Positions 7,796 through 16,222 of a stretch of 64,000 nucleotides of DNA are shown piece after piece. The stretch is taken from contig NZ_CP070982.1 in NCBI RefSeq assembly GCF_018417595.1, forward strand, positions 3,616,001 to 3,680,000, written 5' to 3'. The notes beneath the pieces are model-generated. The model did no database searches and was not told where the DNA came from. It saw nothing but the letters and a program-made list of their open reading frames with translations. The stretch comes from Pseudomonas entomophila. Its GTDB lineage: Bacteria; Pseudomonadota; Gammaproteobacteria; Pseudomonadales; Pseudomonadaceae. The first letter of the stretch is position 1, and each line of letters begins with the position of its first letter. A program made the translations under genes and the position numbers.

Positions 7796-8701
7796 ATGAC
7801 CAGCCACTCGAAGAACACCACCGTCTATGCCTCGCCGGTCCTGCGCAAGCTGTCGCAGGGCCTGGCCGAACTACCGCCGTCGCTGCGCAAGGTCGCCGAC
7901 TACATCCTGCGCCACCCACTGAAGGCTGCGACCCTGACCATCGAGGAAATGGCCCAGGCCACCGCCACCTCGCCGGCGGCGGTCAATCGCCTGGCCAAGG
8001 CCCTCGACCTGGGGGGCTACAGCGGCATGAAGAGCGAACTGGTCACGACCCTGCAGCAGATGGTCTCGCCGGTGGACAAGCTGCGCAACGAACTGGCCCA
8101 GCGCCCGGGTGGCGACTTTGGCCTGCACGAGCAGATCCAGAGCGCCACCAGCAACCTGGCGACCACTGCCAGCAACAACCAGGCCGAGGCCTTCGAGGCC
8201 TTCATCAGCAGCCTGGTCGGCGCGCGCAAGGTGTATGTGCTCGGTTTCGGCAACAGCGTATACCTGGCCGGGCTGGCGGCCTCGACCCTGGTGCCGTTCT
8301 GCCAGGATGCCTGCGCCATCAGCATGGAAGGCGGCAACGAGAACGCCGCCTACCGCCTGGCCGCGATCACCGAGCAGGATGTGCTGCTGGCGATCTCCCT
8401 GCCCCGCTACTCCCAGGACACCCTGCAACTCTCGCGCTTCGCCCATGAGCGCAACGCCACCGTGCTGGCGATCACCGACTCGCCCGCCTCGCCGCTGGCG
8501 CCGATCGCCCGCCATGTGCTGTATGCGCCCGCCGATCATCCGGTGCTGACCAGCTCCAACATCGCCGTGCTGGCGCTGATCGAAGGATTGGTGGCCGGCG
8601 TCATGGCGCGTAACAAGGAAGCGGTGAAACTGGCGACCGAGTTGACCGAAAGCGTGATGTCGTACCTGCATGTGCCGGGGGGCAAGGCGACCAAGCGGTA
8701 G
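7796..8701 (+). CDS. MurR/RpiR-family transcriptional regulator
   Basis: A 301-residue regulator with an N-terminal HTH_6 domain. Its conserved blocks are LPPSLRKVADYILRHP, TIEEMAQATATSPAAVNRLAKALDLGGYSGMK. A C-terminal SIS sugar-isomerase-like ligand domain covers about residues 130-270 (GARKVYVLGFGNSVYLAG, LAISLPRYSQDTLQL). ATG 7796 is preferred because CAGGAGC sits 10 bases upstream; the 14-residue extension in frame has no such site. SIS domains usually bind phosphosugars, but RpiR proteins next to amino acid ABC operons are common in Pseudomonas. It probably controls the operon at 3608-7717, perhaps via the repeat at 3500. Confidence 0.88.
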   Translation: MTSHSKNTTVYASPVLRKLSQGLAELPPSLRKVADYILRHPLKAATLTIEEMAQATATSPAAVNRLAKALDLGGYSGMKSELVTTLQQMVSPVDKLRNELAQRPGGDFGLHEQIQSATSNLATTASNNQAEAFEAFISSLVGARKVYVLGFGNSVYLAGLAASTLVPFCQDACAISMEGGNENAAYRLAAITEQDVLLAISLPRYSQDTLQLSRFAHERNATVLAITDSPASPLAPIARHVLYAPADHPVLTSSNIAVLALIEGLVAGVMARNKEAVKLATELTESVMSYLHVPGGKATKR

Positions 8702-8765
8702 CCTCGCTGGCTCCTGCCGGGGTCTATGCTGTTGCCTGGAGTCTGCCACCCTCAAGGAGCTGCAC

Positions 8766-9149
8766 ATGCCTCTCGTACGCATCGACATCCGCCGCCACCC
8801 CGACCGCACGCACCTGCAAAAGCTGGGGCAGGTAGTGTTCGCGGCCATGAAACGCACGATCAATGTGCCGGAGCACGACAACTTCCAGGTGCTCACCGAG
8901 CACGACGACGACCGCCTGGTGAACGACCGCGAATACCTGGGCATCCCGCGCACGGATGGCCAGGTGTTCATCCAGCTCACCATCAGTGAGGGGCGGACGA
9001 TCGAGCAGAAGAAATCCCTCTTCCAGGCCATCGCCGAAGGGTTGAAAGCAGAGGCGGACGTGCGCCCGGAGGATGTGTTCATCAACCTGGTGGAAGTGCG
9101 CAAGGAGAACTGGTCGTTCGGCAACGGCATTGCCCAGTACGCGGTATAG
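8766..9149 (+). CDS. Tautomerase-family protein
   Basis: A 127-residue protein of the tautomerase/MIF superfamily. After Met removal the catalytic Pro is the first residue (MPLVRIDI), as the family demands. Blocks VFAAMKRTINVPEHDNFQVL and DVFINLVEVRKENWSFGNGIAQY match the longer 4-oxalocrotonate-tautomerase-like group. ATG 8766 follows AAGGAGCTG; the in-frame upstream extension overlaps the regulator gene and would bury the Pro, so it is rejected. The substrate is unknown. It lies between RpiR and LysR regulators in the same direction. Confidence 0.88.
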   Translation: MPLVRIDIRRHPDRTHLQKLGQVVFAAMKRTINVPEHDNFQVLTEHDDDRLVNDREYLGIPRTDGQVFIQLTISEGRTIEQKKSLFQAIAEGLKAEADVRPEDVFINLVEVRKENWSFGNGIAQYAV

Positions 9150-9240
9150 GCGATGGTTTTTCTACTGGCATGGGTTCCTTTACCCAAGCATCGAGGCTAG
9201 TCTCGGCACACACGCTCCCGCCGATAGAACAGCCATCGCC

Positions 9241-10134
9241 ATGCCCGCCGGTTTCCCATCATTGCCGTCACTCAACGCCCTGCGCATGTTCGAGGTGGTG
9301 GCCCGGCACCTGAACTTCCGCCTCGCCGCCGAGGAACTGGGGCTGACCCAGGCCGCGGTGGCCCAGCAGATCCGCGGGCTGGAGGCCAGCCTCGAGATCC
9401 GCCTGTTCGAGCGCCTGCCACGGGGCCTGGGGCTGACCGACGCGGGCCTGGCCTACAGCGCCAGCGTGCGCGACGCCCTGGCGATGATCGACGAGGCCAC
9501 CCGCCTGCTCAAGCCAGCGCCGGCCCACCTGACGGTCAGCGTCACCCCCACCTTCGCTTCGAAATGGCTGATCCCCCGGCTGGGGGCGTTCGCCGAGGAC
9601 AACCCGCAGATCGACCTGCGCCTGCTCGCCACCGACCGGCTGTCGCACTTCCACACCGATGGGGTCGACCTTGCCGTGCGCCAGGGCCAGCCGCCCTTCG
9701 GCGCCGGGCTGAACGCCGAGCTGCTGCTCGAGCAACGTATCGTCGCAGTGGCCAGCCCGCAGTTGATTGCGGACAAGGGCCTGCCAGACAGTTTCGAGGC
9801 CCTGCAAAACTTCGTCTGGCTGCATGACGCCCACGGTTTCTGGCCCCAGTTCACCGCCACCCTCTACCCCGGGCACGCCCCGGCCAGCGCCAGGCACATG
9901 CGCTTCAACCAGACCGCCCTGGCCATCGAGGCTGCCGTCAACGGCCAGGGCATCTGCCTGGCCAGCCATGCCTTCGTCGCGGCCGACCTCGCCGCAGGCA
10001 GGCTGGTGCAGGTTTTCCCCCAACGGTTGCGCCTGGACAAGGCGTTCTACCTGGTGTGGCCACGCAAGCCCCGACAGCCGGCGACCTTGCAGCGGGTCAA
10101 GGCCTGGCTGCTGCAACAGGTAGCCGATAGCTGA
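9241..10134 (+). CDS. LysR-family regulator (GcvA-like)
   Basis: A 297-residue LysR-type regulator. The winged HTH is seen in LNALRMFEVVARHLNFRLAAEELGLTQAAVAQQIRGLEASL followed by LFERLPRGLGLTDAG. The effector domain begins LTVSVTPTFASKWLIPRLG, typical of the GcvA/AmpR subgroup. ATG 9241 places the HTH at the usual distance from the N-terminus; the longer frame runs back into the tautomerase gene. It lies 92 bases upstream of an SDR gene in the same direction, and either that gene or the tautomerase is a plausible target. Confidence 0.9.
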   Translation: MPAGFPSLPSLNALRMFEVVARHLNFRLAAEELGLTQAAVAQQIRGLEASLEIRLFERLPRGLGLTDAGLAYSASVRDALAMIDEATRLLKPAPAHLTVSVTPTFASKWLIPRLGAFAEDNPQIDLRLLATDRLSHFHTDGVDLAVRQGQPPFGAGLNAELLLEQRIVAVASPQLIADKGLPDSFEALQNFVWLHDAHGFWPQFTATLYPGHAPASARHMRFNQTALAIEAAVNGQGICLASHAFVAADLAAGRLVQVFPQRLRLDKAFYLVWPRKPRQPATLQRVKAWLLQQVADS

Positions 10135-10226
10135 GCTACTGGCTCCGCAAAGCTCGGCTGCCTCCCTCGCCCCACGTTGTGCTGCTAGGGTTACAGCCTC
10201 AGTCAAGGCATTTACCTGGAGGCAGC

Positions 10227-10931
10227 ATGTCAGTCGAAAAAGTAGCGATCATCACCGCCGGTGGCAGCGGCATGGGAGCGGCCGCGGCGCGGCGCCTGGC
10301 CGCCGACGGCTACAAGGTCGGGATCCTCTCGTCGTCGGGCAAGGGCGAGGCCCTGGCCGATGAACTGGGCGGCGTGGGCGTCACCGGCAGCAACCAGTCG
10401 GTGGAAGACCTGCAGCGCCTGGTCGATACGGTCATGGCCAAGTGGGGGCGCATCGATGTGCTGGTCAACAGCGCCGGCCACGGCCCGCGCGCGCCGATCC
10501 TCGAGATCAGCGACGAGGACTGGCACAAGGGCATGGACACCTACCTGCTCAACGTCATCCGCCCGGCCCGCCTGGTGACGCCGATCATGCAGCGACAGAA
10601 GGCCGGGGTGATCATCAACATCTCCACCGCCTGGGCCTTCGAACCCAGCGCCCTGTTCCCCACCTCCGCGGTGTTCCGTTCGGGGCTGGCGGCGTTCACC
10701 AAGATCTTCGCCGACGAGTTCGCCGGCGACAACGTGCGCATCAACAACGTCCTGCCCGGCTGGATCGACAGCCTGCCGGCCACCGAGCAGCGCCGCGACA
10801 GCGTGCCGCTCAAGCGCTACGGCACCAGCGAGGAGATCGCCGCCACCATCGCCTTCCTGGCCAGCAACGGCGCCGCCTACATCACCGGGCAGAACATCAA
10901 GGTCGATGGTGGGCTGACGCGCAGCGTGTGA
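10227..10931 (+). CDS. SDR-family oxidoreductase without the YxxxK motif
   Basis: A 234-residue Rossmann protein of the short-chain dehydrogenase family. The cofactor loop reads TAGGSGMG (residues 10-17), NSAG is at 81-84, and the C-terminal AAYITGQNIKVDGG block is standard. The active site is odd. Ser133 of NIST is present, but where the catalytic Tyr-x-x-x-Lys should stand, just before SGLAAFTK, the residues are Ser147 and Arg151 (SAVFR). It may therefore be a weak or non-catalytic SDR, or use other chemistry. ATG 10227 follows CTGGAGGC. Base composition matches its neighbours. Confidence 0.85.
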   Translation: MSVEKVAIITAGGSGMGAAAARRLAADGYKVGILSSSGKGEALADELGGVGVTGSNQSVEDLQRLVDTVMAKWGRIDVLVNSAGHGPRAPILEISDEDWHKGMDTYLLNVIRPARLVTPIMQRQKAGVIINISTAWAFEPSALFPTSAVFRSGLAAFTKIFADEFAGDNVRINNVLPGWIDSLPATEQRRDSVPLKRYGTSEEIAATIAFLASNGAAYITGQNIKVDGGLTRSV

Positions 10932-11353
10932 GTGGATGGCGGGTCAGTTCTTTTCGCTGCCCTCGCCAGGGTCCCGGGCAGGTGCACGTTGAGGCTTTCG
11001 CCCCAGGGCCGGGTATAGGGGAACTGCGACAGCACGAAGCTCAGCCACTGCAGGCGACTCATCGCAAGCTCCCAGGCCTCCATGTGCAACCTTGTAGTGA
11101 TAGCACAGCCTCGGCGATAGCCTTGCAGCGTTCTCAAGATCGAGCGCCGCCCACGCGGCGCATCGCGGATGAATCCGCTCCTACAAAACGTGCCACACCT
11201 GTGAGGCCATGGCAGGTTGAAACGAAGCGCCGCACGGGCGGCGCTCGATCTCATGGACGCCATATCTCTCCCCACAAACCCCCTCGTTTCCTGCTTTACC
11301 TGTCTATAACTTCATAGTTTAAGGTCACCACCCACTGCATGAGGTGAAGGCCG
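10932..11353. repeat. Intergenic region with REP elements
   Basis: A 420-base gap. It contains one full REP in reverse orientation at 11138-11185 and a half REP at 11226-11250. The piece at about 10940-11085 reads on the minus strand as MEAWELAMSRLQ followed by a plausible but unrecognised protein stretch with no good start site. It could be a gene relic. AT-rich DNA at 11290-11330 probably carries the promoter of the MerR-type gene. Confidence 0.6.
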
Positions 11354-12526
11354 ATGTACCGCATTTCCGAACTGGCGACCCTGGTAGGCCTGAGCCGCTC
11401 CACATTGCTCTACTACGAAAAAATCGGGCTCATGAAATCCCGGCGCGAGGCCAACGGCTACCGCCATTACAACGATGCAGACCTGCAGCAACTCCGGTTG
11501 TTGCAGCAGTTGCAGGCCGGTGGCCTGACCCTGAAGGAATGCCAGGCCTGCCTTGAGGCGCGCATCGACAGGCCCGCCCTGCTCGCCCGCCTGCGCACGC
11601 TGGACGAAGAGATCGCCGCCCGCCAGCAATCGCGGGATCTGCTGGCCGCGATGCTGGGCCTTGCGTCCATGCGCCCCTGGCACCAGGCCCTCGAACACCA
11701 GGCGCCGGGCGCCCACCTGGCCTGGCTGCGCAAGCAGGGCTTCAACGAAAAACAGGCCCTGCGCCTGAAATGGCTATCCAGAGACATGAACGAACACGAA
11801 CGCTACATGGCCGACTTCGAGCACCTGCTCGAAGGTCTTCAACGCCTCGGGCCCGGCTCGCCCGAAGACACCCTGGCAGCCTTGCAGGCCCTGCCTTTCG
11901 CGCCACACACGGTGCTGGAAATCGGCTGCGGCCGAGGCGCCACCACCACACTGCTGGCAGCACACATTCATGCCTCCATCACTGCGCTGGACAATGATGA
12001 ACACAACCTCGGCCATCTGGGCGACGCGCTCGCGGCCGAGGGGCTGCAAGACCGCGTTCGCCGGGTGTGCGCGAGCATGACCGAACTGCCGTTCGCGCCC
12101 GGGCAGTTCGACACGATCTGGGCCGAGGGTTGCGCCTACATCATGGGCTTCGCCCAGGCCCTGAAGTACTGGCAAGCGTTCCTCGCGCCACAGGGCGTGC
12201 TGGTGGTCAGCGACCTGGTCCGCGTCGCCGATGTGTTGTCCGAGGAGGCCGGCGCATTCTGGCAGGCCAACTACCCCGACCTGCAAAACGTGGCATCACG
12301 CCTGACCGCCATCGGCAAACTGGGCTACCGGGTACTGCACCACTTCCCCTTGAGCCAGCAGGCCTGGGACAACTACCTCGGTCCGCTGCGGCAACGCCTG
12401 GCCACGCTGGATAGCACGGCCTTCGCCTCCCAGGCGTTGGCCGACATCACCCGCGAACTGGAGATCCACGCGCGCCACCTCGGCGAGTACGGCTATCACC
12501 TGTTCATCCTGCAAAAACAACCCTGA
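11354..12526 (+). CDS. MerR-type regulator fused to a SAM methyltransferase
   Basis: A 390-residue two-domain protein. Residues 1-70 are a MerR winged helix (YRISELATLVGLSRSTLLYYEKIGL, then ANGYRHY). Residues 75-110 form the usual dimer coiled coil. From about residue 190 a class I methyltransferase begins: motif I is VLEIGCGRGATTTLL, the acidic ribose-binding residue is in ITALDNDEHN, and motif IV is FDTIWAEGCAYIMG. The C-terminus (HARHLGEYGYHLFILQK) matches stand-alone methyltransferases. Such a protein could couple ligand methylation to transcription. The target is unknown. The start follows a GAGGTGAAGG site. The gene is 22 bases before the GNAT gene and likely cotranscribed. Confidence 0.85.
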   Translation: MYRISELATLVGLSRSTLLYYEKIGLMKSRREANGYRHYNDADLQQLRLLQQLQAGGLTLKECQACLEARIDRPALLARLRTLDEEIAARQQSRDLLAAMLGLASMRPWHQALEHQAPGAHLAWLRKQGFNEKQALRLKWLSRDMNEHERYMADFEHLLEGLQRLGPGSPEDTLAALQALPFAPHTVLEIGCGRGATTTLLAAHIHASITALDNDEHNLGHLGDALAAEGLQDRVRRVCASMTELPFAPGQFDTIWAEGCAYIMGFAQALKYWQAFLAPQGVLVVSDLVRVADVLSEEAGAFWQANYPDLQNVASRLTAIGKLGYRVLHHFPLSQQAWDNYLGPLRQRLATLDSTAFASQALADITRELEIHARHLGEYGYHLFILQKQP

Positions 12527-12548
12527 GAACCCTCGAAAGCGATTGGAT

Positions 12549-13055
12549 ATGAACATCACGCTGCGCAACGAACGACCTGAAGACATCCGCAACATCAACC
12601 GCCTGACCGAGGCGGCCTTCGCCAACGCCGAACACGCCAGCCATACCGAGCACGTCATCGTCGACGCCCTGCGCCGGGTGGGGCAACTCAGCGTGTCGCT
12701 GGTGGCCGTCGAGGGCGACACCCTGGTTGGCCATGTCGCACTCTCCCCGGTGACCCTGTCATCAGGCGTACGCGGCTGGTTCGGCCTGGGGCCGATCTCG
12801 GTGCTGCCGGCCCGCCAGGGTCAAGGCATCGGGTCGCTGCTGATGAAAGCCGCATTGGCCGAGTTGCAGCGCATGGGCGGCGTAGGTTGCGTGGTGCTGG
12901 GCGACCCGGCGTACTACGGCAGGTTCGGCTTCAAGCCCCAACCGGGGCTGACGCTGCCGGGCGTCCCTGCCGAGTACTTCCAGGCCCTGGCCTTCGACGG
13001 CGCAGTGGCGCAAGGCACAGTGCAGTATCACGACGCCTTCTCCGCCACCGAGTAA
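12549..13055 (+). CDS. GNAT-family N-acetyltransferase (YhbS-like)
   Basis: A 168-residue acetyltransferase. The acetyl-CoA pyrophosphate loop is seen as ARQGQGIGSLLM, preceded by the strand GWFGLGPISVLP and followed by CVVLGDPAYYGRFGF, which is typical of YhbS-like GNATs. ATG 12549 is preferred over the TTG two codons upstream. The gene follows the MerR-methyltransferase gene closely and ends at an intrinsic terminator. The substrate is unknown. Confidence 0.88.
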   Translation: MNITLRNERPEDIRNINRLTEAAFANAEHASHTEHVIVDALRRVGQLSVSLVAVEGDTLVGHVALSPVTLSSGVRGWFGLGPISVLPARQGQGIGSLLMKAALAELQRMGGVGCVVLGDPAYYGRFGFKPQPGLTLPGVPAEYFQALAFDGAVAQGTVQYHDAFSATE

Positions 13056-13068
13056 CCCTCGCCAATGC

Positions 13069-13095
13069 AAAAGGGCCGCAAAGCGGCCCTTTTTC
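13069..13095. terminator. Bidirectional intrinsic terminator
   Basis: AAAGGGCCGC, AAA loop, GCGGCCCTTT followed by TTTC. The 10-bp stem has an A-run on one side and a T-run on the other, so it can end both the rightward GNAT transcript and the leftward small-peptide transcript. Confidence 0.9.
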
Positions 13096-13111
13096 ACATC
13101 ATTTGGTCAGC

Positions 13112-13249
13112 TCAAGGGCAGACACAGGTCGACGGCCCGAACACCGGCCCCGCGCACGGGTCCTTGGATGGCCCGAACACCGGGCAGGACGCCTGGGCGG
13201 TCAGCGAGACACCACACGTCAACAACACTGCCAGCATCACTTTTTTCAT
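13112..13249 (-). CDS. Tiny secreted Cys-rich peptide (paralogue 1)
   Basis: A 45-residue gene product, too short for ordinary gene calling. It has a clean signal peptide (MKKVMLAVLLTCGVSLTAQA) and then a mature peptide of about 25 residues with four cysteines: SCPVFGPSKDPC, then AGPVFGPSTCVCP. The mature part contains an internal repeat of PVFGPS. GGAGG lies 8 bases before the ATG. It sits 32 bases after a paralogue (13282-13425) with the same layout and ends near the terminator at 13069. I do not recognise the family. A secreted, disulfide-bonded or metal-binding peptide is inferred from the Cys pattern only. Confidence 0.75.
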   Translation of the reverse strand: MKKVMLAVLLTCGVSLTAQASCPVFGPSKDPCAGPVFGPSTCVCP

Positions 13250-13281
13250 TGATAACCTCCTTGTCTTAAGAAAAACGGGGA

Positions 13282-13425
13282 TCAACGCTCGCACACGCAA
13301 ACCGTTGGCCCAAGCACCGCGCCCGAGCAAGGGTCTTCCCAAGGCCCCAGCACAGCACAGTCCGCCTGCGCATTCAGCGAGAACATCCACAGCAGCGCCG
13401 ACGCTGCCAGCAGTTTTCTTTTCAC
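13282..13425 (-). CDS. Tiny secreted Cys-rich peptide (paralogue 2), GTG start
   Basis: A 47-residue product that starts at GTG 13425 with AAGGAGG five bases upstream. The signal peptide is MKRKLLAASALLWMFSLNAQA. The mature peptide begins DCAVLGPWEDPC and ends GAVLGPTVCVCER. The four Cys, the repeated VLGP, and the xDPC and CVC spacing are the same as in the neighbouring paralogue, which shows that both are real coding genes under selection. They form a leftward pair converging on the GNAT gene. No partner enzyme or transporter is next to them. The function is unknown. Confidence 0.72.
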   Translation of the reverse strand: MKRKLLAASALLWMFSLNAQADCAVLGPWEDPCSGAVLGPTVCVCER

Positions 13426-13598
13426 CTTGACCTCCTTGGTCGAAACATCGACAACGATCCGTGTTACGCACGGTGACGTGGCCGTCAGCATGTGACCTTG
13501 GGGTCGGCCTGGCAAGCGTGGCGCAGTGTCGCGCTCATTTGGATGGTTTTGATCGCGTGATGGCGAGCAGGTGCTTGGCGGCTTTGCAATGCACTGGG

Positions 13599-13715
13599 GA
13601 TCGAGCGCCGCCTACGCGGCGCATCGCGGATAAATCCGCTCCTACAGGGCCAGTTAGCCCTGGCGGGTGTAGGAGCGGCTTCAGCCGCGATGCGCCGCGC
13701 GGGCGGCGCTCGATT
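13599..13715. repeat. Inverted pair of REP elements
   Basis: A reverse REP (13599-13646) and a forward one (13668-13715) face each other, 21 bases apart. They make up most of the 340-base gap between the small-peptide genes and the OsmC-YcaO stop. No gene is supported in the remainder. Confidence 0.85.
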
Positions 13716-13765
13716 TCACAGACGCTGCAACACTACCGCCAAACGCCTAGAAACAACCCACTGCC

Positions 13766-15961
13766 TCAAACCAACCCAGCCGCGCGCGCCCGCGCCGCAT
13801 GCAGCTTCTTGTAGCTCTCGACCAGGCGCAGGTGCCGGTCCAGCCCTTCCAGCTTCATGCTGGTCGGCGTCAGCCCATGGAAGCGCACGCTGCCGTCCAC
13901 CGACCCCAGCACCGCGTCCATCCGCTCGTTGCCGAACATGCGGCGGAAGTTGGCTTCGTAGTCGGCCATCTCCAGCTCATCGTCCAGCACCACCTCCAGC
14001 ACCACGTTGAGCGCCTGGTAGAACAACCCGCGCTCGACGGTGTTGTCGTTGAACTGCAGGAACATCTCGACCAGCTCCTTGGCCTCCTCGAAACGCTGCA
14101 GCACCAGGTGAATCAGTAACTTCAGCTCGAGGATGGTGAGCTGGCCCCACACCGTGTTGTCGTCGAACTCGACGCCGATCAGCGTGGTGATGGTGGTGTA
14201 ATCGTCCACCTCGGCATTGTCCAGGCGCTTGAGCAGCAGCTTCAGCGAACGGTTGTCGAGGGTGTGCAGGTTGAGGATGTCGGAACGGAAACCCAACGCC
14301 CGGTTGGTGTTGTCCCAGATCAGGTCCTCGACCGGGTAGATCTCCGAGTAGCCTGGCACCAGGATGCGGCAGGCGGTGGCGCCGAGGTCGTCGTACACGG
14401 CCATGTACACCTCCTTGCCCAGGCCCTCGAGGATGCCGAACAGGGTCTGCGCCTCCTGCACGTTGGAATCTTCGCCATGGCCGCTGAAGTCCCACTCGAC
14501 GAACTCGAAGTCGGCCTTGGCGCTGAAGAAGCGCCACGACACCACGCCGCTGGAGTCGATGAAGTGCTCGACGAAGTTGTTCGGCTCGGTCAGCGCGTGG
14601 CTTTCGAAGGTGGGTTGCGGCAGGTCGTTCAGCCCCTCGAAGCTGCGCCCCTGCAACAGTTCGGTGAGGCTGCGCTCCAATGCCACCTCGAAGCTTGGGT
14701 GGGCGCCGAACGAGGCGAACACGCCACCGGTGCGCGGGTTCATCAAGGTCACGCACATCACCGGGAACTCGCCGCCCAGCGACGCATCCTTGACCAGCAC
14801 CGGGAAGCCCTGCTCCTCCAGCCCCTGGATGCCGGCGACGATACCCGGGTACTTGGCCAGCACCTCTTGAGGCACATCCGGCAGGCACAGCTCGCCTTCC
14901 AGGATTTCGCGCTTGACCGCCCGCTCGAAGATTTCCGACAGGCACTGCACCTGCGCCTCGGCCAGGGTGTTGCCGGCGCTCATGCCGTTGCTCAGGTACA
15001 GGTTCTCGATCAGGTTGGACGGGAAGTACACCGTCTCGCCGTCGGACTGGCGCACGAACGGCAGCGAGCAGATGCCACGATCCTTGTTGCCCGAGTTGGT
15101 GTCGTACAGGTGCGAGCCGCGCAGCTCGCCGTCCGGGTTGAAGACTTCCAGGCAGTTTTCGTCGAGGATTTCGGCCGGCAGCGCATCCTTGGGCCCGGGC
15201 TTGAACCACTGCTCGTTGGGGTAGTGCACGAACGGCGCGTTGGCGATGTCCTCGCCCCAGAACTGGTCGTTGTAGAAGAAATTGCAGTTCAACCGCTCGA
15301 TGAACTCGCCCAGCGCCGAGGCCAGCGCGGCTTCCTTGGTAGCGCCCTTGCCGTTGGTGAAGCACATCGGCGACTGCGCGTCGCGCACATGCAGCGACCA
15401 GACGTTGGGCACGATGTTGCGCCACGAGGCGATCTCGATCTTCATCCCAAGCCCGGCCAGGATCGCCGACATGTTGGCGATGGTCTGCTCCAGCGGCAGG
15501 TCCTTGCCCGGGATGTAGGTGGTGCTGTCCGACACCGGCATCAGCAGCGCCTGGGCGTCGGCGTCGAGGTTGTCGACTTCCTCGATGATGAACTCGGGGC
15601 CGGTCTGCACCACCTTCTTGACGGTGCAGCGGTCGATCGAGCGCAGGATGCCCTGGCGGTCCTTCTCGGAGATATCCTCGGGCAGCTCGACCTGGATCTT
15701 GAAGATCTGGTTGTAGCGGTTCTCGGGGTCGACGATGTTGTTCTGCGACAGGCGGATGTTTTCCGTGGGGATGTCGCGGGTCTGGCAGTACAGCTTGACG
15801 AAGTACGCCGCGCACAGGGCCGACGACGCCAGGAAGTAGTCGAACGGCCCCGGGGCCGAGCCGTCGCCCTTGTAGCGGATCGGCTGGTCGGCGATCACCG
15901 TGAAGTCGTCGAACTTGGCTTCGAGACGGAGGTTGTCGAGAAAATTGACCTTGATTTCCAT
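13766..15961 (-). CDS. OsmC-YcaO fusion protein
   Basis: A 731-residue protein. Residues 1-135 are an OsmC-like domain (MEIKVNFLDNLRLEAKFDDF; GPFDYFLASSALCAAYFVKLYC keeps its Cys). The remainder is a YcaO domain with its ATP-binding blocks (NGKGATKEAALASALGEFIERL and CLSEIFERAVKREI) and a C-terminal helical tail as in E. coli YcaO. E. coli YcaO is linked genetically to RimO-dependent methylthiolation of ribosomal protein S12. YcaO enzymes phosphorylate amide backbones in RiPP and protein modification. The start at 15961 gives a family-like N-terminus; the in-frame extension lacks similarity. No RiPP precursor lies adjacent, so a housekeeping role is most likely. Confidence 0.9.
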   Translation of the reverse strand: MEIKVNFLDNLRLEAKFDDFTVIADQPIRYKGDGSAPGPFDYFLASSALCAAYFVKLYCQTRDIPTENIRLSQNNIVDPENRYNQIFKIQVELPEDISEKDRQGILRSIDRCTVKKVVQTGPEFIIEEVDNLDADAQALLMPVSDSTTYIPGKDLPLEQTIANMSAILAGLGMKIEIASWRNIVPNVWSLHVRDAQSPMCFTNGKGATKEAALASALGEFIERLNCNFFYNDQFWGEDIANAPFVHYPNEQWFKPGPKDALPAEILDENCLEVFNPDGELRGSHLYDTNSGNKDRGICSLPFVRQSDGETVYFPSNLIENLYLSNGMSAGNTLAEAQVQCLSEIFERAVKREILEGELCLPDVPQEVLAKYPGIVAGIQGLEEQGFPVLVKDASLGGEFPVMCVTLMNPRTGGVFASFGAHPSFEVALERSLTELLQGRSFEGLNDLPQPTFESHALTEPNNFVEHFIDSSGVVSWRFFSAKADFEFVEWDFSGHGEDSNVQEAQTLFGILEGLGKEVYMAVYDDLGATACRILVPGYSEIYPVEDLIWDNTNRALGFRSDILNLHTLDNRSLKLLLKRLDNAEVDDYTTITTLIGVEFDDNTVWGQLTILELKLLIHLVLQRFEEAKELVEMFLQFNDNTVERGLFYQALNVVLEVVLDDELEMADYEANFRRMFGNERMDAVLGSVDGSVRFHGLTPTSMKLEGLDRHLRLVESYKKLHAARARAAGLV

Positions 15962-16222
15962 GCGCGGGGGTACCAGAAAGCGGGCGGGAACAAATGAACG
16001 GCGGGCATTATCCGGGATTTTTGCCGGGAAGTGTTGGCCAGACGCGGCCATCCGACAGCGGCCAGTGATTCACCTGTAGGAGCCTGCCTTGCTGGCGATG
16101 CCCGGCAAGGCCGGGCCAATACGCTCCCAAGACCCGCCGCCCTGGTCTATGGTTTCCTTCGATCACGACGATGCCTGCCCGGCATACCGCCGGTCGGGCG
16201 CCAAGGCGCACGGAGTGCCGCA

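Noticed and set aside
14264..15997. A 577-codon frame antisense to OsmC-YcaO
   Set aside because: Composition is typical of a reverse-strand shadow; the opposite strand encodes conserved OsmC and YcaO blocks.
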